Part shown: positions 33,679 to 42,213 of the stretch, piece by piece | How positions within the stretch are numbered: the first letter of the stretch is position 1 | How the letters are laid out: each line of letters begins with the position of its first letter | Source of the DNA: Alicyclobacillaceae bacterium I2511 | Lineage (GTDB): Bacteria; Bacillota; Bacilli; Alicyclobacillales; Alicyclobacillaceae | NCBI GenBank assembly: GCA_003584005.1 | Contig: QXHL01000019.1 | Coordinates: forward strand, 1 to 58,678 | Length of the DNA: 58,678 nt | Direction: 5' to 3' | Made by a program: the position numbers and the translations under genes | The notes under the pieces: generated by a model | The model's database searches: none | Seen by the model: the letters and a program-made list of their open reading frames with translations, nothing else | Told to the model about the DNA's origin: nothing

Positions 33679-34443
33679 TCAGACGATGGATGAAATATCA
33701 ATCCCATGTAAACGTTCCGTAATGGATTCCGCATCCGCTTTTAACTGGCTCGTCACCTGTTCAAGATCCATCTGAGCGAATCGTTCCACTGCTCCCGAAA
33801 TACTCAACGCGCCAATCACCTTTTGCTCTTTCCTCGTGGCCGGGCCAAAAATAGGTACACTGACAGATGCCAAGGCGGCATCCCGTTCTCCCATACTGAC
33901 AGCCCATGCCTGTCGTCGGATGACTTCCCAATCTGGGTGGTGAACTGGCGGAATGGATGGAAAGCGTTCACACGAAGCCCGCCAAAGTTCTTTGCGGAAT
34001 TCATCACTTTCCCAGGCCAGCAGGATTCCTCCCGTGGAACCCACATGTAACGGCATGGGTTCACCAATCACAATGGTATGCCGCAAGAGTGCAAGACCTT
34101 CTCTGCGATCCAGACATACCCGAGCATCCCCAACTCGAACATACACGGATGCAGTTTCCCTATATTGTTCCAGCAGCTTGTCTAACACTTGCACACTGGC
34201 ACCCCGCAAATCTGTGGACCGTAAAGCTGCATGGGCCCACATCACCAGACGAGTCGCCGGTTGGTAAGTGTCCGTCAGCACACCCTCCGCAACCAGAGTG
34301 GTTAAAATTCTAAACACGGTGGTTCTCGGTAAATGCACTTTCTCACTCAACTGACTTACATTGACCGACTCACCGTTTGCAACAGCATCCAAAATCTGTA
34401 CCATTTTACTGATGACTGCAACGCCGTTTCCATCTGTCCGCAT
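33679..34443 (-). CDS. IclR-family transcriptional regulator
   Basis: About 254 residues. The N-terminal winged helix-turn-helix (about 10-65: SVNVSQLSEKVHLPRTTVFRIL) is followed by the GAF-like IclR effector domain with PLHVGSTGGILLAW and GERDAALASVSVPIF. It binds an operator near its own operon and a small acid as effector. The start is uncertain: ATG at 34441-34443 leaves a usual 10-residue lead, while in-frame ATGs lie upstream at 34455 and 34461. It is the first gene of the CoA-transferase operon and probably its local regulator. Confidence 0.82.
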   Translation of the reverse strand: MRTDGNGVAVISKMVQILDAVANGESVNVSQLSEKVHLPRTTVFRILTTLVAEGVLTDTYQPATRLVMWAHAALRSTDLRGASVQVLDKLLEQYRETASVYVRVGDARVCLDRREGLALLRHTIVIGEPMPLHVGSTGGILLAWESDEFRKELWRASCERFPSIPPVHHPDWEVIRRQAWAVSMGERDAALASVSVPIFGPATRKEQKVIGALSISGAVERFAQMDLEQVTSQLKADAESITERLHGIDISSIV

Positions 34444-34571
34444 TGTGGATACCATCTCCATATCGTGAACAACTTTGATTTTAATCCAACGTGTTTTAAG
34501 CGTCAAGGGGTCAAGCAAATCAATTCATGCAATAATTAATTACAGAGGTTATCTGAAACTCACATGACAAT

Positions 34572-34601
34572 CCCGTTGCCAGGCAGGGAGCCAGCAACGG
34601 G
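34572..34601. terminator. Hairpin after the proline iminopeptidase
   Basis: CCCGTTGC (34572-34579) pairs with GCAACGGG (34594-34601), 33 bases past the stop of the minus-strand iminopeptidase. Probably its terminator; no T-run. Confidence 0.5.
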
Positions 34602-34633
34602 ACCAAATAGCGAAATCCGGATGTTGTCGGGTG

Positions 34634-35503
34634 TTAGGCTCTCTCTACCCAACTCAGAAAGTTACGGACAGTGTTCAAGTAGACCTCCGGTTGTTCCCGT
34701 AGAGGAGAATGGGAACAGCCTGCGAACACATGAAACTCAGAATTAGGGACCAGGGAACTGTAGTATTGGGTAGATTCGGGTGTGGCCTCATCGTAGGCGC
34801 CACAGGTAAACAAACTTGGAAGCTGGATTTCGTGCAATCGGTCTGTGCAATCAAACGTCTTCAAATTGCCAGTGGGGTAAAACTCTGACGGGCCCCACAT
34901 CGTGTGGTATACTTGCGTGCCAAAAGCAGCATCCCGCGCAGCTTTTTCCTCCGCGGGGACGGTCACCCGACAGACGTGACGTTGCATGTACACCTCTGTG
35001 GCCTGACAATACGCCTCAGAATCTGTGGTGCTCTGGACCTCGCATTTCTGCAGCACAGACTGGACATCCCTTGGCAATTGATCCCGATAGACATTGGCGT
35101 CTGCCACCCATCTTGGAGCACTCAAACACGGGCTGGAGAAAATGGCGCTCACCACACCCGTCGGGCGCGTCAACAGGTAGTCTGCCAGCAACATGGTCCC
35201 CCAGGAGTGACCGAGGATATGGACCTTTTCTAGGCCCAGAACTTCCCGGAGTGTAACCAGTTCTCGGGTGAATCGGTCCACAACCCACAAGGAGGAGTCG
35301 GTCGGTCGATCCGATTTCCCGCATCCCAGTTGGTCATATAGGACCACCGGGCGCTCCTCTTGGAGGACTGCCAACCGCTGCATGCCAAGATGAGAACTTC
35401 CCGGTCCACCGTGCAACACCACCAGTGGTACGCCCCCTCCCTCCCCCAGCACCTGATACCAGATGCGTCCACCTTCCACCTGCACAAACCCCTCTTGTTC
35501 CAT
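34634..35503 (-). CDS. Proline iminopeptidase-like alpha/beta hydrolase (S33)
   Basis: 289 residues. Seen: the oxyanion loop HGGPGSSH, the YDQLGCGKSDRP motif, the nucleophile in GHSWGTMLL (Ser100), an acid in GAYDEATP and a base in GCSHSP. These are the family S33 marks; such enzymes remove N-terminal proline from small peptides. GGAGG lies upstream of the ATG. It may be transcribed ahead of the IclR operon but a hairpin and 190 bases separate them. The window also carries PepF and an M29-like peptidase, but not as one operon. Confidence 0.85.
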   Translation of the reverse strand: MEQEGFVQVEGGRIWYQVLGEGGGVPLVVLHGGPGSSHLGMQRLAVLQEERPVVLYDQLGCGKSDRPTDSSLWVVDRFTRELVTLREVLGLEKVHILGHSWGTMLLADYLLTRPTGVVSAIFSSPCLSAPRWVADANVYRDQLPRDVQSVLQKCEVQSTTDSEAYCQATEVYMQRHVCRVTVPAEEKAARDAAFGTQVYHTMWGPSEFYPTGNLKTFDCTDRLHEIQLPSLFTCGAYDEATPESTQYYSSLVPNSEFHVFAGCSHSPLREQPEVYLNTVRNFLSWVERA

Positions 35504-35540
35504 CCTCTAGCCTCCTACAGCATGGTCTTGGCTCTCTTTT

Positions 35541-36410
35541 CTAATCGACCACAGACGTCAATCGAGGATGTAGCGGGTAACACAGAAGTGCTAGCAGCCC
35601 CGGACCCGCATGTGTGCTGATGACTGCGCTTAAAGCGACGACACTAACCCGTACGTGAGGGTATTGTGTCGCCAATTGTGCTGCCAACTCTGTGGCTTCC
35701 AACTCCCGTTGCGAATGAATCACAGCTAAGCGCAGGGGTTGCCCCGCAGCAGCCACTGTAGCAAATTCACTGAGTATCCGTTCCATCGCCCGATGGTGGG
35801 TTCTGACCTTTTCAAGCAAATCTACAGCACCGTCTTTGATAGTCAGGATGGGCTTGATTTGTAATAAGGCGCCAAATATCGAGGCCGCTCCGCCAATTCG
35901 ACCCCCTTTATGCATGTATTCCAAAGTGTCGACAACAAACCAGGATCGCACAGATTCACGCACACGTTCCCAAAAATGCACAATTTCCATTGCAGACACC
36001 CCCAGTTTAGCCAGCCTCACCCCATCCAACAGGGGGCCGCCAAGACCAAAGCTGGCAAATTTAGAATCCACCACGTGAATATCTCCACCCACCATCTGTG
36101 CGGCGGACAGTGCCGTCCGATAAGTTCCACTCAGTTTTTGCGATACAAATAATGCTAAAACTGTATCATAATCTTTCATCAATCGTGAAAAAGCTGCATG
36201 CAAATCTCCCACCGAAGGTTGTGAGGTAGTGGGTAATTGAGGAGACTCTTTGAGGAGGGTAAAAAACTTATCTGGGGTCAAATCAATCCCGTCCCGATAA
36301 GACTTGTCCGCAAAAATCACCTGCTGGGGAAGCACCGTAATGTTAAAATCACGAATCTCTTTTAACGTCAAATCGGCAGCACTGTCTGTGACAAAAGCAA
36401 TCTTCGGCAT
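35541..36410 (-). CDS. DegV-family fatty-acid-binding protein
   Basis: 289 residues. DegV proteins hold a fatty acid between two domains, and in some bacteria deliver it as the FakB subunit to the fatty-acid kinase FakA. Seen: KIAFVTDSAADLTL at the N terminus, LPTTSQPSVGDLHAAF, SQKLSGTYRTAL, and LEYMHKGGRIGGAASIFG; the ligand-contact Thr and Ser in TTSQPS are present. GAGG precedes the ATG. No fakA gene is adjacent. The gene is 37 bases upstream of the iminopeptidase start, so the two may share a transcript. Confidence 0.9.
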   Translation of the reverse strand: MPKIAFVTDSAADLTLKEIRDFNITVLPQQVIFADKSYRDGIDLTPDKFFTLLKESPQLPTTSQPSVGDLHAAFSRLMKDYDTVLALFVSQKLSGTYRTALSAAQMVGGDIHVVDSKFASFGLGGPLLDGVRLAKLGVSAMEIVHFWERVRESVRSWFVVDTLEYMHKGGRIGGAASIFGALLQIKPILTIKDGAVDLLEKVRTHHRAMERILSEFATVAAAGQPLRLAVIHSQRELEATELAAQLATQYPHVRVSVVALSAVISTHAGPGLLALLCYPLHPRLTSVVD

Positions 36411-36488
36411 ATACTTCCTCTTTTCAAACCGTTCATGATTTCTAGTTAAAAAGGATAGTAAAATTCCCTTGGAATTACTCGCCTGTGC

Positions 36489-37811
36489 TCAGTCTTGCCC
36501 CACTAAATCGAGTTCACCCAACACTTGCCCCGTCTCCACTGCGGGTAATTCCTCTACACTGCGCAACTTCCGTTCAATGGCTCGCGTCCTTTTGGCGGCA
36601 TCGTCAATCGTGTTGCTGGCTTCCTGCAACTTCTTCTGCGTTTTCTCCATAATGGCCGCAAACTTGGAAAACTCCGTTTTAACCGCCCCCAGTAGTTGCC
36701 ACACCTCACTGGAGCGATGTTGAATGGCCAAGGTGCGAAATCCCATTTGTAAGCTGTTTAGCAGGGCCGTCACAGTAGTAGGTCCCGCAACCACCACACG
36801 GAAATCCCGCTGTAGGGACTCCCACAGGCCTGGACGACGAAGCACCTCCGCAAATAATCCCTCCGTGGGCAAAAACAGCAGTGCAAAATCTGTGGTATGT
36901 GGCGGATTGACATATTTTTCGTGGATGGTCTTGGCTTCCTGTTTAATACGCATCTCCAGCAGTTTTGCAGCTTCTGCAGCGGATTGAATATCGCCTGCTT
37001 CCTGTGCATCCACCAGTCGTTGGTAGTCTTCCGTTGGAAACTTAGAATCAATAGGTAACCACACTGGCGAATCCAAACTATCTTTACCAGGCAGACGAAT
37101 GGCGAATTCCACCCGTTCCGCGCTGCCTGGACTTGTCGCCACATTCTTGTCGTACTGGTCCATGGTGAGGGTTTGTTCGAGAATGTTCTCCAATTGAATT
37201 TCTCCAAGCGTTCCGCGCGTTTTCACATTGGTCAGAACCTTTTTTAAGTCTCCCACACCAGCCGCCAAACTCTGCATCTCACCTAACCCTTTGTGTACCT
37301 GCTCCAACCTGTCGCTCACCATCTTGAACGACTCACCGAGTCGCTTTTCCAACGTATCGTTCAGTTTTTCATCCACCGTCGCACGCATTTGCTCCAGCTT
37401 TTTACTGTTGTCCGTTTGCAACAAGGTTAATTTTTGTTCGACAGTTTGACGTAGCTCCTCCAATTTTATTTCATTCAGGTGAGTCAAGTTTGACAACTGT
37501 GTGGCAAAACTGTCGAGCAATCGTTTTTGTTGTTCGGCCATCCCTTCCATGTTGGATAGTAAGGACTGGCTAAGTCGGTGAACGGATTCGTTCATTTCAG
37601 CTCGGTTCATACGTGCTGTTTTGCCCGTTTCCTCCCTGTTTTGTGCCATTTCCCCGCGTAAAGACTGTTCTAATCTGACTTGTCCTTGCTCCACTTGCGT
37701 CAGTTGACTGGCCAGGGTTGGCGGCATAGCCCGGCCACTTCCCTTCGTTACCAACAGGACAAGAATAACGAGATTCAGCACAATGGAGAGAATTAATAGC
37801 ACCTGGGTCAT
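36489..37811 (-). CDS. rmuC: DNA recombination protein RmuC
   Basis: 440 residues. One N-terminal membrane helix (VLLILSIVLNLVILVLLV) precedes a long coiled coil (about 40-190) and the RmuC nuclease-like domain with LENILEQ, the PD-(D/E)XK-type core VWLPIDSKFPTEDY, and LFLPTEGLFAEVLR. RmuC is thought to limit sequence inversions at short repeats. Start: ATG at 37809-37811 with GGGGGT upstream; GTG two codons earlier is an alternative. The gene stands on the minus strand 78 bases before degV. Given how many short tandem repeats this window carries, its presence is of mild interest, with no link shown. Confidence 0.88.
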   Translation of the reverse strand: MTQVLLILSIVLNLVILVLLVTKGSGRAMPPTLASQLTQVEQGQVRLEQSLRGEMAQNREETGKTARMNRAEMNESVHRLSQSLLSNMEGMAEQQKRLLDSFATQLSNLTHLNEIKLEELRQTVEQKLTLLQTDNSKKLEQMRATVDEKLNDTLEKRLGESFKMVSDRLEQVHKGLGEMQSLAAGVGDLKKVLTNVKTRGTLGEIQLENILEQTLTMDQYDKNVATSPGSAERVEFAIRLPGKDSLDSPVWLPIDSKFPTEDYQRLVDAQEAGDIQSAAEAAKLLEMRIKQEAKTIHEKYVNPPHTTDFALLFLPTEGLFAEVLRRPGLWESLQRDFRVVVAGPTTVTALLNSLQMGFRTLAIQHRSSEVWQLLGAVKTEFSKFAAIMEKTQKKLQEASNTIDDAAKRTRAIERKLRSVEELPAVETGQVLGELDLVGQD

Positions 37812-37940
37812 CCACACACCCCCATTCGAAGTGACCCTATTTCCTTAATCACTTTACCATAGAGACAACAAAGAATGGATGATACTGCAGCTTGGGGAAT
37901 CCCAATTTGTTTCAACAGGGAAACCGTTCGCCACACATTA

Positions 37941-37970
37941 CTTTAAACAGATAGAATTTAAACAGATAGA
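37941..37970. repeat. Perfect 15-base tandem duplication
   Basis: TTTAAACAGATAGAA is present twice in direct succession (37941-37955, 37956-37970) in the divergent gap between rmuC and the zinc-ribbon gene. An extended -10 (TGCTACAAT, 37998-38006) lies 28 bases downstream. Confidence 0.8.
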
Positions 37971-38060
37971 AAATTCACTGCTCCTCAAAGTTTGCCGTGC
38001 TACAATGGACACTATGGTGGAATAGTTTTGTAGACACTGCAGAGAGAGGGAGATAAAAAG

Positions 38061-38366
38061 ATGGGATTTTTTCACGAATTGGAAAACATCGCCCAAGGTA
38101 TGGGAATGAATAATGGGGAACAACAGCCCAACTTGCCAGACCACCTGTGTCACCAGTGCCACATTCCTATGCAGTATCATGGAGCCCACACCCTGCGTAC
38201 TGGTGGATTGAGCAGAGGCACAGGATTTGTCACAGACCTTTTGTTGGGTGGCCGAGATGAAGAATACCTGAATACAGCGATGGAAAAAAACGTGGTGTTG
38301 CACGTATTTGTGTGCAACGACTGTGGCAGAGTAGAGCTCATCAATGACCCACACCGCGGCTTTTAA
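38061..38366 (+). CDS. Small zinc-ribbon protein
   Basis: 101 residues. A CxxC pair near 30 (LCHQCHIPMQYHG) and another near 85 (FVCNDCGRVELI) should bind zinc; between them lies a Gly-rich GLSRGTGFVTDLLLGG. This layout occurs in small zinc-ribbon proteins of unknown role in Bacilli. GAGGGAG upstream of the ATG supports translation, and an extended -10 sits about 55 bases up. It is 120 bases upstream of the Crp/Fnr gene on the same strand. No function can be assigned. Confidence 0.72.
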   Translation: MGFFHELENIAQGMGMNNGEQQPNLPDHLCHQCHIPMQYHGAHTLRTGGLSRGTGFVTDLLLGGRDEEYLNTAMEKNVVLHVFVCNDCGRVELINDPHRGF

Positions 38367-38486
38367 AGTTCTTTTACCCTCATGTCTCCTGCAAATCTTG
38401 TCCACTGCTCCCACTTTCGCTGCGCTTAGAAGAGGACAGATTACAGGTAACAAGTTTGAGGGGGACATTCGAGGAGGGCTGTTGGA

Positions 38487-39152
38487 ATGGAAAGGTCGTT
38501 TCAGCCTGAGTCAGAACAATGGTTTCCATTTCTCGCAGCTGATGAGACTCGGACAGACCCCGCGTGGAAGGGCTTTTTCCCTCAAGGCACACTGTTGCTC
38601 GTTACTGGAGATATTTGTGAATCTGTAGTATTGGTTGTTCAGGGCACCATTCGCGTGTATCAGGTATCAGAGTCAGGACGTGAACTGACTCTGTACCGTG
38701 TAGAACCCGGAGAGTCTTGCGTGTTGATGCTCTCCAGTGTGTTGGCAGAAAAGAGCTATCCCGCAGTAGCCGTTGCAGAAACGGATGTCATGGCTGTGAC
38801 CGTGCCCGTGAAAACATTCCGTGCCTGGATGCAGCGCAGCACTGCCGTACAAAAGTTTGTTTACGACACGCTTCACCGTCGACTCACAAATGTCATGCTC
38901 CTCGTCCACGAAATTACCTTCGGCAAAATGGACACACGCATCGCTTGTTACTTACTCCAACACACCCTTGCAACACAACCTGAGTTGACGGTTCGGCATG
39001 AAGACATTGCAACTGAACTCGGCACCGCGCGAGAAGTGGTGACACGAATTTTGCGCAACTTTGAACAGGAAGGCATCCTTGTCACCGCCAAAGGTAAAAT
39101 TACAGTGGCCCACCGCAGTGGACTAGAAGCACATTGTTCTGATGCATTGTGA
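38487..39152 (+). CDS. Crp/Fnr-family transcriptional regulator
   Basis: 221 residues. An N-terminal cyclic-nucleotide-binding-type barrel (about 20-130, GTLLLVTGDICESVVLVVQGTIRV in fragments) is joined by a long helix to a winged helix-turn-helix (DIATELGTAREVVTRILRNFEQEG). No cysteine cluster for an iron-sulfur centre is seen, so it is not a classical Fnr; a heme, small molecule or redox signal is possible. GAGGAGGG precedes the ATG. A palindrome GTGACA-A-TGTCAC spans its stop codon, upstream of the DUF2892 gene, which makes that gene its probable target. Confidence 0.87.
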   Translation: MERSFQPESEQWFPFLAADETRTDPAWKGFFPQGTLLLVTGDICESVVLVVQGTIRVYQVSESGRELTLYRVEPGESCVLMLSSVLAEKSYPAVAVAETDVMAVTVPVKTFRAWMQRSTAVQKFVYDTLHRRLTNVMLLVHEITFGKMDTRIACYLLQHTLATQPELTVRHEDIATELGTAREVVTRILRNFEQEGILVTAKGKITVAHRSGLEAHCSDAL

Positions 39153-39161
39153 CAATGTCAC
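39149..39161. promoter_or_regulatory. Crp/Fnr-like palindrome
   Basis: GTGACAATGTCAC is a perfect palindrome around one central base. It resembles Crp/Fnr half-sites (TGTGA/TCACA) with a spacer one base short. It lies 68 bases upstream of the DUF2892 start. Confidence 0.5.
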
Positions 39162-39228
39162 TGATGAAATTGAGCCAACCTAGGATACTGTGACTGTAAG
39201 ACATTTGTATTCTCGGGAGGTTTGAATC

Positions 39229-39429
39229 ATGAAAAATGTGGGTGTGTTAGACCGCATTCTACGCATTTTCATCGGATTGGTGTTGTTGTCTGTCTTGATT
39301 TTTGCCCATGGATCCGTGCGCTACATCGGCTTGATTGGGTTGGTTCCGCTGCTCACAGCAGCCATCGGGGTTTGCCCGCTGTACCGATTGTTTGGCATCC
39401 GTACCTGCCCACTACGTGACCACAGCTAA
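39229..39429 (+). CDS. Small DUF2892 membrane protein (YgaP-type)
   Basis: 66 residues, the normal size for this family. Seen: GVLDRILRIFIGLVLLSVLIF, then YIGLIGLVPLLTAAIGVCPLYRLFGI with the CPLY signature; two membrane helices. GGGAGG lies seven bases from the ATG. It follows a Crp/Fnr regulator, a common pairing in bacteria that handle sulfur, oxygen or nitrogen stress. A strong two-way terminator follows. Confidence 0.85.
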   Translation: MKNVGVLDRILRIFIGLVLLSVLIFAHGSVRYIGLIGLVPLLTAAIGVCPLYRLFGIRTCPLRDHS

Positions 39430-39466
39430 TTCATCCGCTCTTTTGTGCACAAGTCCACATGAAAAG

Positions 39467-39511
39467 AAAAAGACCACCGTCCCCCAGAAAACCCAGGACG
39501 GTGGTCTTTTT
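39467..39511. terminator. Bidirectional terminator
   Basis: AAAAAGACCACCGTCC (39467-39482) and GGACGGTGGTCTTTTT (39496-39511) are perfect complements, with A- and T-runs on both sides. It ends the DUF2892 transcript and the converging oxidoreductase operon. Confidence 0.92.
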
Positions 39512-39575
39512 CAGTGCGAAAGCTGGGAGAAAGTCCCCTGAAAGCAACATTACAACCCCAGCCGTCAACGCAACC

Positions 39576-40118
39576 CTAGTGTGTCAGCTGGGGAATCATG
39601 CCTGCGCCCATTTCTATCGCCTTTTTGTTGGCCTCGAAAAAGGTCGCTTTCCCATGTTCATGAACAGATTGAAGCAGAATTTCTAGAGAAACAATCCCTG
39701 TTCTTTTGACCAGTGCTCCCAGCAAAATCATATTGGCCGCCTTTTTGCTGCCCAACTGCTCCGCAAGGGTCTGGGCAGGGATGTGAAGCACCTCTATGTC
39801 CGTTCTTGCGGCAGTACGATTCACTAGGTCGCTGTCAAGTATCAACAACCCTCCCGGTACCAATGTGTGCTCAAATTTGTCGAGTGAGGGACCATTCATC
39901 ACAAGTAGTGAGGTTGCTCTTGTAACCACAGGGGACCCAATGGTCTCATCCGTAAGAATGACATGGCAGTTTGCGGTACCCCCTCGCATTTCCGGACCAT
40001 AGGAAGGCAACCACGAAACGTTTAAGTGTGCGTCCATGCCCGCATATGCGAGAAATTTACCCATGGAAAGGATACCCTGCCCGCCAAAACCGGCAAAAAC
40101 AATTTCCTGTGACGCCAT
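39576..40118 (-). CDS. 2-oxoacid:ferredoxin oxidoreductase, gamma subunit
   Basis: 180 residues. The gamma subunit helps bind CoA in the complex. Seen: FAGFGGQGILSMGKFLAYA at the N terminus, WLPSYGPEMRGGTANCHV, and the closing part with NMILLGALVKRTG. It is the last gene of the operon, one base behind the beta subunit; GGAGG lies before the ATG inside the upstream gene. The complex converts a 2-oxoacid, CoA and oxidised ferredoxin to acyl-CoA, CO2 and reduced ferredoxin. Confidence 0.9.
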   Translation of the reverse strand: MASQEIVFAGFGGQGILSMGKFLAYAGMDAHLNVSWLPSYGPEMRGGTANCHVILTDETIGSPVVTRATSLLVMNGPSLDKFEHTLVPGGLLILDSDLVNRTAARTDIEVLHIPAQTLAEQLGSKKAANMILLGALVKRTGIVSLEILLQSVHEHGKATFFEANKKAIEMGAGMIPQLTH

Positions 40119-40119
40119 G

Positions 40120-40869
40120 CTATTTCACCTCCGCTGCAATATCCTTTTTGACCCCAAGAGAATAGTAGGGCATCATATTATCTCGCAACCAGCCCAGCGC
40201 CTCCGTGGGGGACAGTCCCCAGTTGGTTGGACAGGTGGACAGAACCTCCACTAAGCTGAACCCTTTCCCAGCCAGTTGGTACTCAAATGCCTTTTTGATT
40301 GCCTTTTTAGCTTTTAAAACATTTTTTACGCTATCCACGGAAACCCGTTCCACATAACACGCCCCGTCCAGCGTGGCAATCATTTCGGAAACTCTAATTG
40401 GGAAACCTGCCTGCTGTGTGTCGCGTCCGTAAGGAGTCGTTTCCGTGACTTGGCCTGGCAATGTTGTAGGAGCCATCTGCCCACCGGTCATCCCATAAAT
40501 TGCATTATTTACAAATACAGTGGTGATTTTCTCTCCACGCGTGGCTGCGTGAACCACCTCCGCTGTACCAATAGCTGCCAAGTCCCCATCCCCCTGGTAT
40601 GTGAAAACGACACTCTCTGGCTTGGCCCGTTTGATGCCTGTTGCCACAGCGGGTGCCCGGCCATGGGATGCTTCAAACATGTCTGCGGCAAAATAGTCAT
40701 ACGCCAAAACGGAGCACCCCACAGGTGCCACCCCAATGGTCTTGTCTAAAACCCCCAATTCATCGATGACCTCTGCAATCAGCCTGTGAATAAGGCCGTG
40801 GGTACACCCTGGACAGTAATGTGTAGGGGTGTCCGTCAGTGCTTTGGGCTTTGCGAATGTCAGTGCCAT
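40120..40869 (-). CDS. 2-oxoacid:ferredoxin oxidoreductase, beta subunit (TPP-binding)
   Basis: 249 residues. Seen: YCPGCTHGLIHRLI at the N terminus, GVAPVGCSVLAYDYF, GHGRAPAVATGIKRA-type text (HGRAPAVATGIKRA), and the TPP-binding GDGDLAAIGTAEVVHAATR with NNAIYGMTGGQMAPTT. The first ten bases overlap the end of the alpha gene, a sign of coupled translation. Relatives act on 2-oxoglutarate or branched-chain 2-oxoacids; the alpha subunit is closest to VorB. It shows no extra iron-sulfur motif. Confidence 0.9.
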   Translation of the reverse strand: MALTFAKPKALTDTPTHYCPGCTHGLIHRLIAEVIDELGVLDKTIGVAPVGCSVLAYDYFAADMFEASHGRAPAVATGIKRAKPESVVFTYQGDGDLAAIGTAEVVHAATRGEKITTVFVNNAIYGMTGGQMAPTTLPGQVTETTPYGRDTQQAGFPIRVSEMIATLDGACYVERVSVDSVKNVLKAKKAIKKAFEYQLAGKGFSLVEVLSTCPTNWGLSPTEALGWLRDNMMPYYSLGVKKDIAAEVK

Positions 40870-41942
40870 ACTTGCACCCCCTCGTGCACCATCTGTTTGA
40901 CTGTGGCCAAAATGTCATCCGGGTGTGGCACCATCCCACCGGTTCGTCCATAGAAGCCAATCGGAGCCCTACCGTTTACGGCCAGTTGTACATCCTCCAC
41001 CATCTGTCCAGCACTCATTTCAACCGTAAGATAACCAAACCGTGTATGATGGACCGTTTCTTCAAACGCTTTGGTTGGAAAGGGCCACAGCGTAATTGGA
41101 CGCACAAGTCCGAGCAGGATGCCTTCCCGTTCGGCCGATCGGATGACATTTTTACAAATTCTTGAGGTGGTACCATAGGCCACAAGAATCAAATCATTTT
41201 CTCGGTCACAATCGAACAACTCATATCGCACTTCGTTTTCCTTGATGATTTTATACTTTTCCTGCAGATGTGTGTTGTGTTGTTCCAGCTCTTCCGGAGC
41301 AAGAAAGAGGGAATTAATGACGTTATGTGTTTTCCTACCCAATAGTCCGGTGGCCGCCCAATCTTTGTTTGGAAGCTTGCGTGGCTGTCTATCCAAGAAC
41401 TCCACAGGTTCCATCATTTGACCTAGCATTCCGTCCCCCATAATCATACAGGGTGTTCTGTACTCGTCTGCAACATCGAATGCCTCTTGTATCAGGTCTA
41501 TCATTTCCTGCACAGACGATGGTGCGAACACAGGCATGTTGTAATCGCCGTGGCCGCCCCCTTTTGTGGCCTGAAAATAGTCGGATTGTGCCGCTTGAAT
41601 ACTCCCAAGCCCTGGACCCCCCCGAACAATGTTAACAATGAGACAGGGGAGTTCTGCGCCCGCAATGTAGGAGATTCCTTCTGACATCAAACTAATCCCC
41701 GGGCTACTGGAAGAAGTCATGCATCTCACACCAGTTCCCGCAGCACCGTACACCATATGAATCGCTGCAATTTCACTCTCAGCCTGAACAAACACCCTCC
41801 CTAACGCCGGCATTTTTTTTGCCATGTACGCCGCAACTTCAGTCTGGGGCGTGATGGGATATCCAAAAAAGCATTGACAGTTAGCCCTCATTGCCGCCTC
41901 ACCGATGGCCTCCGTGCCCTTCATCAAGACCTTGTTTCCCAT
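40860..41942 (-). CDS. 2-oxoacid:ferredoxin oxidoreductase, alpha subunit (VorB-like)
   Basis: 360 residues. Seen: VLMKGTEAIGEAAMRA, FFGYPITPQTEVAAYMAKK, VYGAAGTGVRCMTSSSSPG, EGISYIAGAELPCLIV and ATKGGGHGDY, which match VorB-type (3-methyl-2-oxobutanoate) alpha subunits better than KorA fused to a gamma domain. It holds the pyrophosphate-side part of the active site. Start: ATG at 41940-41942 with GGGGAGGGG six bases upstream, not the longer frame. The expected substrates are branched-chain 2-oxoacids or 2-oxoglutarate; sequence alone does not settle it. Confidence 0.9.
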   Translation of the reverse strand: MGNKVLMKGTEAIGEAAMRANCQCFFGYPITPQTEVAAYMAKKMPALGRVFVQAESEIAAIHMVYGAAGTGVRCMTSSSSPGISLMSEGISYIAGAELPCLIVNIVRGGPGLGSIQAAQSDYFQATKGGGHGDYNMPVFAPSSVQEMIDLIQEAFDVADEYRTPCMIMGDGMLGQMMEPVEFLDRQPRKLPNKDWAATGLLGRKTHNVINSLFLAPEELEQHNTHLQEKYKIIKENEVRYELFDCDRENDLILVAYGTTSRICKNVIRSAEREGILLGLVRPITLWPFPTKAFEETVHHTRFGYLTVEMSAGQMVEDVQLAVNGRAPIGFYGRTGGMVPHPDDILATVKQMVHEGVQVWH

Positions 41943-41958
41943 GGTGCACCCCTCCCCA

Positions 41959-42168
41959 CTATTTATTAACCGCAATGGCGACGTCCGGACACATGATGGC
42001 ACAGAAGGTACACCCTGTACACTCTTTCATGTTCTCTTCCAGTACAGTCGCAGCATGATATCCCTTGACATTAAGTCCGTCCGAAAACTGGATGATATGT
42101 CTGGGACAGGCGTCGATGCAAAGCCCACATCCCTTGCATATGTCCTCACTAAAGGTGACTCTCGGCAT
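41959..42168 (-). CDS. 2-oxoacid:ferredoxin oxidoreductase, delta subunit (2[4Fe-4S] ferredoxin)
   Basis: 69 residues. Two CxxCxxCxxxCP cluster motifs are visible (ICKGCGLCIDACP and ECTGCTFCAIMCP), with a normal 2[4Fe-4S] arrangement. It passes electrons from the complex to soluble ferredoxin. GGAGG precedes the ATG and the alpha gene begins 16 bases later. All eight cysteines are intact. Confidence 0.92.
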   Translation of the reverse strand: MPRVTFSEDICKGCGLCIDACPRHIIQFSDGLNVKGYHAATVLEENMKECTGCTFCAIMCPDVAIAVNK

Positions 42169-42213
42169 AACCGCCGCCTCCTATTGCAGAATATTGCAAT
42201 TAGTTGTATACGC

